This document shows, piece after piece, positions 1-8,532 of a stretch of DNA of 47,735 bases. This DNA comes from Anaerozeibacter quisquiliarum. GTDB lineage: Bacteria > Bacillota > Clostridia > Christensenellales > Aristaeellaceae. A model generated the notes under the pieces. The model was not told where the DNA came from, did not search any database, and saw nothing but the letters and a program-made list of their open reading frames with translations. The translations under genes and the position numbers were made by a program. Numbering within the stretch: position 1 is the stretch's first letter; each line of letters opens with the position of its first letter. Where the stretch lies: assembly GCA_051162045.1 (NCBI GenBank), contig JBISDI010000030.1; one strand, given 5' to 3'.

Positions 1-28
1 ACTGGTTCGAGTCCGGTACAGACCACCA
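1..28 (+). tRNA. 3' end of a tRNA gene cut by the window edge
   Basis: The first 28 bases read as a T-arm (stem ACTGG/CCGGT around loop TTCGAGT), the 3' acceptor strand ACAGACC, discriminator A and an encoded CCA at 26-28. The 5' part lies outside the window, so the identity cannot be read directly. The same T-arm and acceptor recur at 3747-3773, where the preceding anticodon is CAC (Val), which makes tRNA-Val a plausible guess. Confidence 0.75.
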
Positions 29-33
29 AAATT

Positions 34-54
34 CCGCTCTTCATGGGCGGTTTT
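34..54 (+). terminator. Terminator after the tRNA 3' end
   Basis: CCGCTC (34-39) pairs with GGGCGG (45-50), with one G-U pair, around a 5-base loop. TTTT follows directly. It lies six bases after the tRNA CCA, as expected for a rho-independent terminator. Confidence 0.6.
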
Positions 55-134
55 CTTATGCGCATTTTGCAAGATTCGCTTCTTCGTCCGTCGATGTGAA
101 CGACATGCCGGTAAGCGCACACGATACCGCAGAA

Positions 135-161
135 CAAAAAAGCTCCCGCAGCCAGCGGGAG
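135..161 (-). terminator. Rho-independent terminator, minus-strand polarity
   Basis: CTCCCGC (143-149) and GCGGGAG (155-161) form a perfect 7-bp stem. The A-run at 135-141 becomes a U-run on the minus strand. It would end transcription running leftward from inside the degraded region; no convincing minus-strand gene feeding it remains. Confidence 0.55.
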
Positions 162-336
162 TATGTTTTAACCTCAGGCGCTCTGCCCGAGGAGCACTCG
201 GCCCAAGAAAGAAATTCGTCAATCTGCGTCTTTATTTCCTTGGCGTTCATTTTTTCTTCTTCCATCCGGGCCTTGGCATCGACCATGCCAGTACGATTCT
301 TTGTTACAGCGCGTACCACAGCGGTTTGCACAGTTG

Positions 337-638
337 CAGCTCAACTGATAGAAGGCTTCGCCGCACAATACTTGCTCGCCGATCGCGGGTATGGCACCAA
401 CGAGATCATCGCCGCCACGCAAGGCTCGGGCATCGAAGCTGTCATCCCGTCCAAGAAGAATCGGAAGGCGCAACGCGACTACCACCGTCACCTTTACAAA
501 CTGCGCCACCTGGTAGAAAACGCGTTCCTGCACTTGAAAAGATGGCGCGGCGTCGCTACCCGATATGCCAAGAACTCCGCTTCATTTGTCGCCGCCATTC
601 AGATCCGTTGCATTGCCGTTTGGAGTGCTATCTATTGA
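337..638 (+). pseudogene. IS5-family transposase, C-terminal fragment
   Basis: Only the C-terminal part of a DDE transposase remains, about 100 residues. It has the recognisable stretches YLLADRGYGTNEI (around the second catalytic Asp), EAVIPSKKNRKAQRDY and LYKLRHLVENAFLHLKRWRGVATRYAKN (with the catalytic Glu in VENAF), then a typical hydrophobic tail ending WSAIY and a stop. These are family features of IS5 group transposases. The N-terminal half and the first catalytic Asp are absent, and the reading frame upstream continues into unrelated sequence, so the gene is 5'-truncated. No terminal inverted repeats can be assigned. It marks past insertion-sequence activity between the two tRNA 3' ends. 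Confidence 0.8.
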
Positions 639-820
639 CGACACCATCTAGAAGTATACCATGACCTTTTCTGTACAGTTTAGTGTAGCCTATCCACCAT
701 TATACTCCACGGCGCAAGCTTACTGTGGCTTTTCCTTCCCCCAAGCGCCCACACCATTATACGATAAACCAGAATAAAAGTATATTATATACTTTATAAA
801 TACTGATGTCAATAGGAAAT

Positions 821-849
821 TTGCATTATTTCTAATATTGTGCTATACT
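821..849 (+). promoter_or_regulatory. Sigma-A type promoter of the L25 gene
   Basis: TTGCAT (821-826), a 17-base spacer and TATACT (844-849), with TG at 841-842 giving an extended -10. It lies in an AT-rich stretch about 90 bases before the L25 start. Confidence 0.75.
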
Positions 850-856
850 GTCTATG

Positions 857-885
857 GCTAGATTCTATTTCGTTTAGAATATAGC
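857..885. promoter_or_regulatory. Inverted repeat in the L25 leader
   Basis: GCTA-G-ATTCTA (857-867) and TAGAAT-A-TAGC (875-885) form a dyad with one internal mismatch around loop TTTCGTT. Its position, from just after the expected transcription start, fits an operator or a leader hairpin. Which of the two cannot be told from sequence. Confidence 0.45.
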
Positions 886-939
886 TAAAATTCACAGCCA
901 CACGACGTAGCTTCGTGGGTTGAGCAAGGGAGAATGACA

Positions 940-1518
940 ATGCTTACTTTGAATGTGGAAAATCGGGATATGGGTCTGAAACCCAAGCAGCTCCGAAGAA
1001 AGGGAATCATCCCTGCCGTGTTGTATGGGAACAACCTCGAGAATCCCTTGAGCATTCAGCTTACCCAAGTGGAGGCCACCCGTTTCTTGAAATCCAATTC
1101 CGCCGGAAGCAAGGCCGAATTGCTGCTTGGCGGCAAGAGGTTCCCGGCATTGCTGCGGGAGATTGCCTACCAGCCGGTGACCGATGCGCTGGAACATTTG
1201 AGCTTTCAAACGCTGCTGGCTGGAGAAATTGTCACGAGTATGGCGAAGGTTGTGCTTGTGAACAGAGAAAAGGTTGCGGGCGTGATTCACCAGCCGCAGT
1301 CCGAGATTTCCTACCGCGCGCTTCCATCGTACCTTGTCGACAAAATCGAAATTGACCTTGATGGAATGAAGGTGGACGACAGCATCCGGATCAGCGATCT
1401 CGATGTTGCAAAGAATCCGAACATCGAAATCCTGAGCCCGCTCGACGCCGTGGTGCTTTCCATCACCGATGCCCGCAAACCGCAGGAAACATCTGAAACC
1501 GAGGATGAGGACGCATAA
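940..1518 (+). CDS. rplY: 50S ribosomal protein L25/Ctc-type
   Basis: A 192-residue protein of the L25/TL5/Ctc family, which binds 5S rRNA in the large subunit; the longer CTC form is linked to general stress in Bacillota. The N-terminal L25 core shows the family pattern LKPKQLRRKGIIPAVLYG followed by AELLLGGKRFPALLREI. The C-terminal TL5-type beta domain follows from about residue 95, and the tail is acidic (ETEDEDA), as in the family. ATG 940 is chosen over ATG 934 because GGGAG at 928-932 is seven bases from 940 but only one from 934. It has its own strong promoter and stands alone. L25 genes can occur in more than one copy, so this may be an accessory paralog. Confidence 0.9.
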   Translation: MLTLNVENRDMGLKPKQLRRKGIIPAVLYGNNLENPLSIQLTQVEATRFLKSNSAGSKAELLLGGKRFPALLREIAYQPVTDALEHLSFQTLLAGEIVTSMAKVVLVNREKVAGVIHQPQSEISYRALPSYLVDKIEIDLDGMKVDDSIRISDLDVAKNPNIEILSPLDAVVLSITDARKPQETSETEDEDA

Positions 1519-1633
1519 AGGATCGCGGTACAATATCCCTCGTTTTATATGTTGAAGAAAGTGCTCGGCCCGGCGCATTGCTCTGGATGTGGCCGTAAAA
1601 AGCGCTTTCTTTGCTGCAGAAAGGAGACATAAA

Positions 1634-2404
1634 ATGCAGATGGTTGGACAAACGGTCGAACACAGAGCCTTTGGACAGGGGACAATCATACATTGTTCCG
1701 ACAATATCGTTACCGTCTCCTTCTCGCTGGGAGAGAAGAAATTTATATATCCGAATGCCCTGACCAATTTTCTGGCTCTCAAAAACAAGTCTGCCCAAGA
1801 TGAAATTGATGCAATATGCAGCAAGCGGCGCAAGGCGGAGGCCGCTCAAAAACGAGCGCTTCATGAGGAATGGGGGCGCCGCCAGCGATTTCGCGCATTG
1901 AAAATCACGCCAAATTCGCAGGCCGCCTTCAATTTGAATTTGAACAAACTGGATGAAGTCTTTTCATCGGGCGCCATATCGACCGGATGCTATTTGAGCG
2001 GCAATTCCAAGGGAAAGCCGCGCATTCCAAGCAAGCTGATGCCCAATTCCGCCTGCATGTTGACCGGATGCGCCCCGGGTGCTCGGGAAAAAGAGCGCCG
2101 AATTCTGGGCGCCTTCATGGTAAAGGAGGATTTCTGGGGAAGCGCGTGCGAAAGTGGGATGGTCGCGTGCCACGACCTGTACAAGGTGCGCCTGAATCCG
2201 GACAATTCTATGCTGTATTGGGATTATTTCGATTGCAGCGATCCTCACCCACGCTGGGGCAGCACGGCATTCAAGTACTTCCCAAACACCACGATGCAGC
2301 AAATCCTGCTTGATATGAAGGAAGCGGTCCATAGCGCTGAGGAAGCGACGGTCATTCAGGAGTTTTATCAGTATTTCTGTGAAATGAACCGCCTGCCGCA
2401 ATAA
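1634..2404 (+). CDS. Conserved clostridial protein of unknown function
   Basis: A 256-residue soluble protein. I recognise the general type from clostridial genomes but no function. Residues 1-40 (GQTVEHRAFGQGTI...FSLGEKKFIYPNAL) look like a small Tudor/CarD-like beta-barrel, the motif that starts with a G-x-x-V-x-H-x-x-F-G-x-G pattern. Residues about 50-85 form a charged helix rich in Lys, Arg and Glu. The C-terminal 150 residues carry conserved-looking Cys and Trp positions (TGCYLSG, NSACMLTGC, WGSACESGMVACHDLYKVRL) ending in a helical region. ATG 1634 has AAAGGAGA upstream at good spacing. No signal peptide or membrane segment is seen. It lies between the L25 gene and a dead transporter gene. 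Confidence 0.7.
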   Translation: MQMVGQTVEHRAFGQGTIIHCSDNIVTVSFSLGEKKFIYPNALTNFLALKNKSAQDEIDAICSKRRKAEAAQKRALHEEWGRRQRFRALKITPNSQAAFNLNLNKLDEVFSSGAISTGCYLSGNSKGKPRIPSKLMPNSACMLTGCAPGAREKERRILGAFMVKEDFWGSACESGMVACHDLYKVRLNPDNSMLYWDYFDCSDPHPRWGSTAFKYFPNTTMQQILLDMKEAVHSAEEATVIQEFYQYFCEMNRLPQ

Positions 2405-2575
2405 TCAGAATGATCACCGCACCTCTTGAATCGGAGGGTTTGCTTAGCAGTTCACTGGATTTGGCCATAGACGATTACGGCATTGGAACGAGAAAGCCCG
2501 TGAGCGCCGTAAAAGTCAGGTATACGGAGTTTGCAGAAGAAGCGCGCAAGCAATCTGACTGGAGGAACCATACAG

Positions 2576-3713
2576 ATGAAGAGGTATCTCACCGATTATT
2601 TCGGGCATATCTTTAAACCGGGTGCAAAGTACGGCCACTTCCTGATGACCTTGTTGCTGTCCGGCATTGCCTACGGGCTGTATCGCGGCGTGTAGGACAA
2701 TTATCTCGCGCAAATTGTACATATTTCCGAATTTGAACGCGGAATTGTCGAGTTTTTCCGAGAAATTCCGAGACTGCTCGTCGTCCTGATTCTCGCCGCG
2801 ATGCACCGCATGTCCGCGAGCAAGATCTTCAAGATTGGAACGGCGATCATGCTTGCCGGCATGGTGGGGCTTACGGTGGCTGCAACGGGCAAGTTTGTGG
2901 TCGTTTTGTTCATGGTCGTATTTAGCCTTGGCGAGCACATGATTATGCCCGTCAAAAGCACCCTCACCATGGATTTGGCAAAAAAAGAAAGCGGGGGCAT
3001 GGCGCTTGGCATCTCGGGCTCGATCAACCAGTTGGGCAGCATTGCCGGCCTCATCATCGTCACGGGACTTTTTGCGTTTTTTTCGCGTTTTGTGAGTGAA
3101 TATCATGCCGTGATGCCTTTCAAGATCATCCTTGCCGTTTCGGCTGCATTTATGGTTGGCGCTGGAGATTTTCTATGGCGCGCGAAAGCAGGTTTTTCTG
3201 ACCTTTGCACCCTACGCACTGATATTGCATTATGGTGCGGATACATCTCTGATCGCAATGCTGCTTGCCATTTGCGCGGTTTGCGGTGCGATAGCAAGTC
3301 CGCTTATTGGGAAACTCATTGACAAACTCGGATACAAAACCATCATGATATCTGACACCCTGATTCTCGTTATCGTCTGTTTCTTTTACGGCTTCGCTCA
3401 TCGGATATTCCCTGCCCACATCGCGTTTGTTGTCGTGTGCGTAAACTATGTCCTCGATTCCATCATTTCTCTGGCGAGTATGGCGAGCAATGTCTATGTT
3501 CGCGACATCGCGGACAGCCCGGAGGAAGTGGTCGCGACCTTGTCCACAGGGGTGTCCGTCAATCATGTGATCAGCATCTTTATCGCGCTTATCGGCGGTT
3601 GGATTTGGGCGAATGTAGGCATTGAAGTGCTGTTCTCGCTTTCCGCGGTGCTTGGTATTGCGAACTCGATATATGCGGCGACGATAAAACCCATTCGCAC
3701 GCACTCCCCATAA
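2576..3713 (+). pseudogene. MFS transporter, broken by a stop and a frameshifting deletion
   Basis: The start is intact: GGAGG at 2561-2565 precedes ATG 2576, and MKRYLTDYFGHIF leads into LLLSGIAYGLYRGV. An in-frame TAG then occurs at 2693-2695, where the following DNYLAQIVHI continues the family sequence; one C-to-T change from CAG (Gln) would explain it. The frame stays open through several membrane helices to about 3160. There the sense jumps to another frame (LEIFYGARKQVFLTFAPY) with part of the central loop missing, so a deletion not divisible by three has occurred. From there the C-terminal six-helix half is well preserved to the stop at 3713. Such proteins are 12-helix major facilitator transporters of unknown substrate. 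Two independent lesions make this a pseudogene rather than a sequencing slip. Confidence 0.85.
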
Positions 3714-3773
3714 GGTATAGAACACATCGTTCACATCGATGGGGTCACTGGTTCGAGTCCGGTACAGACCGCC
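3714..3773 (+). pseudogene. tRNA-Val(CAC) remnant lacking its 5' end
   Basis: An anticodon arm CATCG-TTCACAT-CGATG (3725-3741) gives anticodon CAC. It is followed by a variable loop, the T-arm ACTGG-TTCGAGT-CCGGT, acceptor strand ACAGACC, discriminator G and CCA (to 3773). The expected 5' acceptor strand GGTCTGT and the 5' D-stem are absent; only a D-loop-like GGTATAGAACA precedes the anticodon arm. The dead MFS reading frame ends at 3713, directly upstream. Bases 3747-3779 match window bases 1-33 except at one position, the discriminator (G here, A there). Confidence 0.7.
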
Positions 3774-3774
3774 A

Positions 3775-3813
3775 AAATTTGTCTGAAAACTAGCGTTTCC
3801 AGACAAATTTTTA
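3775..3813 (+). terminator. Strong terminator after the tRNA remnant
   Basis: AAATTTGTCTG (3775-3785) and CAGACAAATTT (3800-3810) pair perfectly over 11 bp. Inner pairing extends after one mismatch to a TAGC loop, and a T-run follows. The A-run on the left makes it potentially bidirectional. Confidence 0.85.
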
Positions 3814-3909
3814 TGCCGATTATCTTATTTATTGATCCGAGAAACCGGCTCTTCGCAGCGAAAAGGGGTTTGCCCACTGGCCGAAATGGCATGAGCATGG
3901 TGAGATCTC

Positions 3910-3961
3910 TTGAACCTTTCAACCGATGTAAGTGTTTTTTGCCGCCTCAATTCGTTATAAT
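3910..3961 (+). promoter_or_regulatory. Probable bceA promoter region
   Basis: TATAAT at 3956-3961 lies 28 bases before the bceA start; no good -35 is seen at the right distance. A small dyad TTGAA-CCT-TTCAA (3910-3922) lies upstream. Bce-type response regulators bind upstream dyads, but this one does not match a binding motif I know. Confidence 0.4.
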
Positions 3962-3989
3962 GGAAGCCAAGTAAAAGGAGGCGTTCTGT

Positions 3990-4766
3990 ATGAAGCACGA
4001 AATTTTGGAGATCGACTCTCTGCGAAAATACTATGGCGAGCGCGAAAATCAGACAAAGGCGCTGGACGGAATCTCGTTCACGGTATTGCCCGGCGAATTC
4101 CTCGGCATTATGGGCGCCAGTGGATCGGGGAAATCCACGCTGCTCAACTGCATCGCTACGGTCATCCGTCCTACGGAAGGGCAAATCCTGATGGACGGCG
4201 TAGCGGTCGACGCACTGAAGGGCGGTGAGCTAGCGGATTACCGCGGCAAAAAGATCGGCTATCTATTTCAGAACTTTGAACTGCTGGATAACCTGACCGG
4301 TCGCGAGAACATCCTTCTGCCCCTGGGCATTCATGGCGTGTCGGAAAAAGAGGGCGGCAAGCGTCTAAAGGAACTTGCTGAATACCTGGAAATTACAGGC
4401 GTGCTCAACAAATTCCCCGCGCAGATGTCCGGCGGGCAAAAACAGCGCGTCGCGGCGGCCCGGGCACTGATTCTGAACCCGAAAATGATTCTGGCGGACG
4501 AGCCCACCGGCGCGCTGGATTCCAAAAATGCGCGCACATTGATGGAAAAGCTGTCCGGGCTCAGCCGGACGCAACAGACCACCCTCTTGATGGTCACCCA
4601 CGATTCCAACGCCGCCAGCTTCTGCAGCCGCATTCTGTTCATTCAGGACGGTATCATTTTCCATGAACTGCGTAGAAAAGAACCGCAGGAGACGCAGCAA
4701 GCCTTCTACGAGCGCATCCTCGCCGTCATGGCGCAGTTGGGAGGGGGCAGCGCAAATGTTCTTTAA
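3990..4766 (+). CDS. bceA: Bce-type ABC transporter ATP-binding protein
   Basis: A 258-residue ATPase of the BceA/MacB-like group, which powers peptide-antibiotic detoxification and sensing in Bacillota. Visible motifs are Walker A GASGSGKST (about residues 42-50), the Q-loop in YLFQNFELL, signature MSGGQKQR (about 148-155), Walker B MILADEPTGALD and the switch His in LLMVTHD. The length is normal for the family. ATG 3990 follows AAAGGAGG at 8 bases. The stop overlaps the permease gene by 11 bases, so the two are translationally coupled. The substrate is inferred by family only; cell-wall-active peptides such as bacitracin are typical. Confidence 0.93.
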   Translation: MKHEILEIDSLRKYYGERENQTKALDGISFTVLPGEFLGIMGASGSGKSTLLNCIATVIRPTEGQILMDGVAVDALKGGELADYRGKKIGYLFQNFELLDNLTGRENILLPLGIHGVSEKEGGKRLKELAEYLEITGVLNKFPAQMSGGQKQRVAAARALILNPKMILADEPTGALDSKNARTLMEKLSGLSRTQQTTLLMVTHDSNAASFCSRILFIQDGIIFHELRRKEPQETQQAFYERILAVMAQLGGGSANVL

Positions 4767-6813
4767 TTGGGTGCGCCGCAACAGCAAGCGCAGTCGGCGC
4801 GAAAACGGGCTGTTTTTCTCCGCGCTCCTGGCGGCAATCGTGGCCTTTTACATCGTCCTCTCCCTTCCGCATCAGGATGTGATGGGGTTTCTTAAACAGA
4901 TGGAAAGCGGTGCTGTGGACAGGCTATTGAGCCTGATCCCCGCCTTTTACGCCGTATCGCTGTTTATTCTGTTTTTTCTCGTTTATTTTGCAAGCAAATA
5001 CCAGTTGGAGCGGCGAAGCCATGAATTCGGTATGTACCTGATGATGGGTATGCGTCGCGCCAAACTGTTTGCCATGCTGCTGGCGGAAGATCTGTGGAGC
5101 AGCCTCGTGTCGCTGGCCGTCGGCATCCCGGTGGCGGTGCTTCTCGCGGAGATCATCAGTCTGGTCACAGCCCGCTGGGTTGGCATGGGGATTCTGGGAC
5201 ATCAGACCGCCTTCTCGTTCTCGGCCGTCCTATGGACGGCGGCAGGCTTTCTGCTCATCAAGCTGGCCGCGTTTCTCTTGCTCAGCGGCAAATTTGCCGC
5301 TACGGAGATCGGCACGCTGCTTTCTGCCGCCCCGGAAGGCGCAAAAAAACAGCGGTCGGCTACGTGGTATCGAGTTGCTTTAGCGGCCGGCGTGCCGGTG
5401 CTGGCGGCCGCCTATGCGTTGGCGATCGGCGGCAAGGCCTGGTATTCGCTGGGCGTCATGGGGATAACCCTGGCGATGGGCATTGCCGGCACGCTAATGC
5501 TGTTCTTCGGCCTGCGCACGGTGCTGGGGACGCTGGCGAAGCGTCAGGGTGGAAAAGGCGGGCTGGGTGTGTTCACGTTCCGCCAACTGCAGGAAAATGT
5601 GATTGCGCAGCCACTCTCCCTCGCCATCAGCTCCCTTTTGATCCTGGCCGCGCTTTGCTGCTTTGGGTACGGCGTATCCATGACGCTTTATTACGGTGCC
5701 CAAGATACGCATGCGCTGGATTACACCTTTCAAACGCCAGATGACCCAATGGGGGTTCCCGAAAAACTAAAAAGCGCGGGACTGGCCGATAGCTTTGCAT
5801 CGCTCTTTGATACGCGCATTGGGTCTATGCGCACAGAGAGCGACGGCGCGGCGGGAACATTCAGCATGGATGCGGTGTTGGCGCTCATTGAGCAGGCGCC
5901 GGATTCCTCCGCAAAATCGGATATCCTGAATGAATACGGTTCTATGGATTCCCCCTACCTCATTGCCCTCTCCGGCTATAATCAGCTTCTGACGGCGGCA
6001 GGAAAGTCCCCCATTGCGCTCAATGAAAACCAAGCGGCGATCTACAGCTATGAATCCTTTACCGGCAAGGCGAAGGCGGAGCTGATAAGCCATGTGCTTT
6101 CGCAGGAGCCGGAGGTAGTGGGAAACGGCGAGCGCTTCCGCTTGGCGGGTACCGTTCAGACGCAAAACCCCGTAACGGACCGCGCCATCACCCTCTACTT
6201 CGCCCTTATCGTACCGGATGAGACGTTTGAACGTCTGGCACAGGCATCGTATACCCACTACTGGAACGCCACGCTCTCCCCCCGGCTGGTGCAGGAGAAC
6301 GGGCTGATGCAGGCTATTCAGCAGGTCAATGAAAAGCTGGATACAACGGATATCCACTACGAGAGCTATCTGCAAAGCATGGGGCGGCAGCTTTTCTATC
6401 AGGTGGCGTCCAGCTACCTCACGCTGTACCTTGCGGTGATCTTCTTCATCATCGCCAACACCGTCATCGGTATGCAGTTTTTGATGCAGCAGCGCAAGAC
6501 CAGTCGGCGCTACCGCACGCTGGCGCGATTGGGGAGCCACTATGAGGCCCTCTGCCATTCGGCAAAGCGCCAAATCCGGTGGTTTTTCGCTCTGCCCGCG
6601 GTGGTGGCGGCCGTGGGGAGCCTGTTTGGTGTCCGGGCGCTTTTCTCCGGCTTTTTGCCGCCGGAGATGGCGGAAAATATTCCGATGCTTTACCAGATCG
6701 CCTTCGTGATGCTTTGCTTGCTTTGTGTGGTAGAATATGGGTATATGCTGGTTGTCACACGGGCCAGCGCCAGGCATATCCTGACGCTGATGGAGCCGGA
6801 CCGGGAAGAATGA
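4756..6813 (+). CDS. bceB: Bce-type ABC transporter permease
   Basis: A 685-residue permease of the BceB/FtsX type with ten predicted membrane segments. Four lie in the N-terminal third (IVAFYIVLSLP, SLFILFFLVYFA, and two near residues 105-190), two around 210-260 and two around 285-330. A large outside domain (about 340-545) recognises the antibiotic or its lipid complex in characterised members. Three segments follow at the C-terminus with an FtsX domain (LYLAVIFFIIANTVIGMQFLMQQRKTSRRY). The start at 4756 is used because it opens on MFFNWVRRNSKRSRRENGLFF, typical of the family; an upstream extension would lie inside bceA. The sensor kinase of such systems has little sensing domain, so this protein is probably the actual sensor. 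Confidence 0.92.
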   Translation: MFFNWVRRNSKRSRRENGLFFSALLAAIVAFYIVLSLPHQDVMGFLKQMESGAVDRLLSLIPAFYAVSLFILFFLVYFASKYQLERRSHEFGMYLMMGMRRAKLFAMLLAEDLWSSLVSLAVGIPVAVLLAEIISLVTARWVGMGILGHQTAFSFSAVLWTAAGFLLIKLAAFLLLSGKFAATEIGTLLSAAPEGAKKQRSATWYRVALAAGVPVLAAAYALAIGGKAWYSLGVMGITLAMGIAGTLMLFFGLRTVLGTLAKRQGGKGGLGVFTFRQLQENVIAQPLSLAISSLLILAALCCFGYGVSMTLYYGAQDTHALDYTFQTPDDPMGVPEKLKSAGLADSFASLFDTRIGSMRTESDGAAGTFSMDAVLALIEQAPDSSAKSDILNEYGSMDSPYLIALSGYNQLLTAAGKSPIALNENQAAIYSYESFTGKAKAELISHVLSQEPEVVGNGERFRLAGTVQTQNPVTDRAITLYFALIVPDETFERLAQASYTHYWNATLSPRLVQENGLMQAIQQVNEKLDTTDIHYESYLQSMGRQLFYQVASSYLTLYLAVIFFIIANTVIGMQFLMQQRKTSRRYRTLARLGSHYEALCHSAKRQIRWFFALPAVVAAVGSLFGVRALFSGFLPPEMAENIPMLYQIAFVMLCLLCVVEYGYMLVVTRASARHILTLMEPDREE

Positions 6814-6831
6814 AGAAGGGAGGGAGCCGTC

Positions 6832-7518
6832 ATGAAGAGGATCGTCATTGTCGAGGATGAACCGTTCATGCGGGATGAGCTGCGGGAGATCTTCGAAAAA
6901 GCAGGCTATCCGGTCACCTGCATCGAAGAATATGACCAAGTGACGGAGCGCATCTTGGAGGCGGCTCCCGGCCTTGTCTTGCTGGACATCAATCTGCCCG
7001 GCACCAGTGGCTTTGAAATCTGCCGAACGCTCAAGCGGAAAACCGCGCTGCCGGTATTGGTGCTGACCTCTCGCGATCAGATGAAGGATGAGCTCCACGC
7101 GCTGGATCTGGGCGCGGATGAATACCTGACAAAGCCTTGCCGAAAAGAGCGGTTGCTTGCCCGCACGGCCAACCTGCTCCGGCGGTACGAGGGGCGCGGC
7201 CATCTGCGCGGCGGCGAGGGCTTTTTGCTTGACAGTCAGACCTACACCCTGTACATTCATGACCAATCCTTCGTGCTTCCACCCAATCAGGGGAAATTGC
7301 TGGCGGTCTTTTTGGCGCATCCGGACGAATTGGTGACGAAAGAAGTCCTTTGCACGGCACTGTGGGGAACGACAGAGTATATCGACGAAAACGCTCTGCA
7401 GGTGAATTTGACCCGGCTGAAAAAGACGATGAAGGAGTTGGCGATGCAGCAGCGCATAGAGACGGTGCGTGGCCTGGGCTATCGCCTGACAGCGGAGGGC
7501 GCAACAGATGAAGTCTAA
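6832..7518 (+). CDS. bceR: Bce-type response regulator, OmpR family
   Basis: A 228-residue regulator with an N-terminal receiver domain and a C-terminal winged helix. The acidic pocket is VEDEP (residues 7-11), the phosphoacceptor is Asp in LLDINLPG (about residue 53), the switch Thr/Ser is in LVLTSRD and the Lys is in LTKPC. The winged helix (about 130-228) includes NQGKLLAVFLAHPDELVTKEVLCTALWG and ends in VRGLGYRL. Start ATG 6832 follows AAGGGAGGG. It lies 18 bases after bceB and overlaps the kinase gene by 11 bases. It most likely activates bceAB in response to the antibiotic. The order transporter genes first, then regulator and kinase, is the reverse of the classical bceRS-AB arrangement. 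Confidence 0.92.
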   Translation: MKRIVIVEDEPFMRDELREIFEKAGYPVTCIEEYDQVTERILEAAPGLVLLDINLPGTSGFEICRTLKRKTALPVLVLTSRDQMKDELHALDLGADEYLTKPCRKERLLARTANLLRRYEGRGHLRGGEGFLLDSQTYTLYIHDQSFVLPPNQGKLLAVFLAHPDELVTKEVLCTALWGTTEYIDENALQVNLTRLKKTMKELAMQQRIETVRGLGYRLTAEGATDEV

Positions 7519-8530
7519 TCTGCGGTGCGCTTTCAGGAAATATGCCGCTTGGCTGCTTTTGCCCATGGCTGTCAATGTGCTGTACGCACTGGCGCTGTGG
7601 CTTTCAGACAGTGACGCGTTTCGGGAGCTTTGGCTGACGCTGATGCTTTTTTCGGTACTGCTTTTTTCGGCGGCACTGATTTTGGCCTGCCGAGCGGAAA
7701 GGCGACGCGAAGAGGCTTTTCTTGCCTTTCTGGCTCACCCGGATGAGCGCATGGAAGCCGACATGCTTCGGCTGGTCGGCTCGCAGGACGTCGCCCTTGT
7801 TCGCCGCATCGGAGCGCTGCTGCGGGAGCATGCGCGGGCTGTACAGGCCTTGCAGACGCAGGTATCGGACTACGAAGAGTATGTGGAGACTTGGGCGCAT
7901 GAGATCAAAACGCCACTCTCCCTATTGACTTTTCTTTTGGACAACCGCAGGGATGAACTGCCGCCTGCTGTCTCTCAGCGGCTCAATCATGTGCGCGCGC
8001 AGATGCGGGAATCTGTCGATCAGATGCTTTACTATGCGCGGCTCAAGAGCGTGAAAAAGGACTATCTGTTTGAACCGCTGTCGCTTGCGGAATGCTGCGG
8101 GGAAGCGCTCGAAAACTACGAGCCGCTGCTCCATGAAAAGGGTTTTCGGATCGTCAAAGATCTGCCGCCGCTTTCCATCCTCTCTGATCGCCGGGGGATG
8201 CTGTTCATCATCAACCAGATTTTGAGCAACGCCGTGAAATACGCCGGGGATGCCACAGCGCCGGAACTGCATTTGACGGCAAAGCAAAATGTACAGTCTG
8301 TCGTTCTCTCCATTCGGGACAACGGGATCGGCGTTCAGCCCTGGGACTTGCCGTTTCTTTTTCAAAAAGGGTTCACCGGAGACACGGGAAGCGCCCGCAA
8401 ACAGGCCACCGGCATGGGGCTGTATCTGGCAAATGAAATGGCGAAAGATTTGGGCATCGAACTCAAGGTGAACTCAGCGCCGCAGCAGGGGTTTGAGGTT
8501 CTTTTTCTTTTCCCAATTGTCGATGCGTAA
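7508..8530 (+). CDS. bceS: Bce-type intramembrane-sensing histidine kinase
   Basis: A 340-residue kinase with two closely spaced membrane segments (about 13-32 and 38-61) and almost no outside loop, the hallmark of intramembrane-sensing kinases. The H-box is WAHEIKTPLSLL (His near residue 126). The ATPase domain shows the N-box NQILSNAVKYA, the G1 box DNGIGV, an F-box around LPFLFQKGFTG and the G2 box GMGLYLA. The ATG overlaps the end of bceR. It probably receives its signal from BceB through the membrane and phosphorylates BceR. All key residues appear present. Confidence 0.92.
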   Translation: MKSNLRCAFRKYAAWLLLPMAVNVLYALALWLSDSDAFRELWLTLMLFSVLLFSAALILACRAERRREEAFLAFLAHPDERMEADMLRLVGSQDVALVRRIGALLREHARAVQALQTQVSDYEEYVETWAHEIKTPLSLLTFLLDNRRDELPPAVSQRLNHVRAQMRESVDQMLYYARLKSVKKDYLFEPLSLAECCGEALENYEPLLHEKGFRIVKDLPPLSILSDRRGMLFIINQILSNAVKYAGDATAPELHLTAKQNVQSVVLSIRDNGIGVQPWDLPFLFQKGFTGDTGSARKQATGMGLYLANEMAKDLGIELKVNSAPQQGFEVLFLFPIVDA

Positions 8531-8532
8531 TA

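Noticed and set aside
56..331. Minus-strand open frame of 91 codons with a Lys/Glu-rich helix
   Set aside because: It lacks a ribosome binding site, runs through the terminator hairpin at 135-161 and resembles no family I know. It could be a fragment of a lost gene, but this cannot be supported.
2410..2616. 68-codon open frame before the MFS pseudogene
   Set aside because: No ribosome binding site, and it overlaps the MFS start in another frame; no recognisable domain.
3714..3773. Functional tRNA-Val
   Set aside because: The 5' acceptor strand and 5' D-stem are missing, so it cannot fold as a tRNA.
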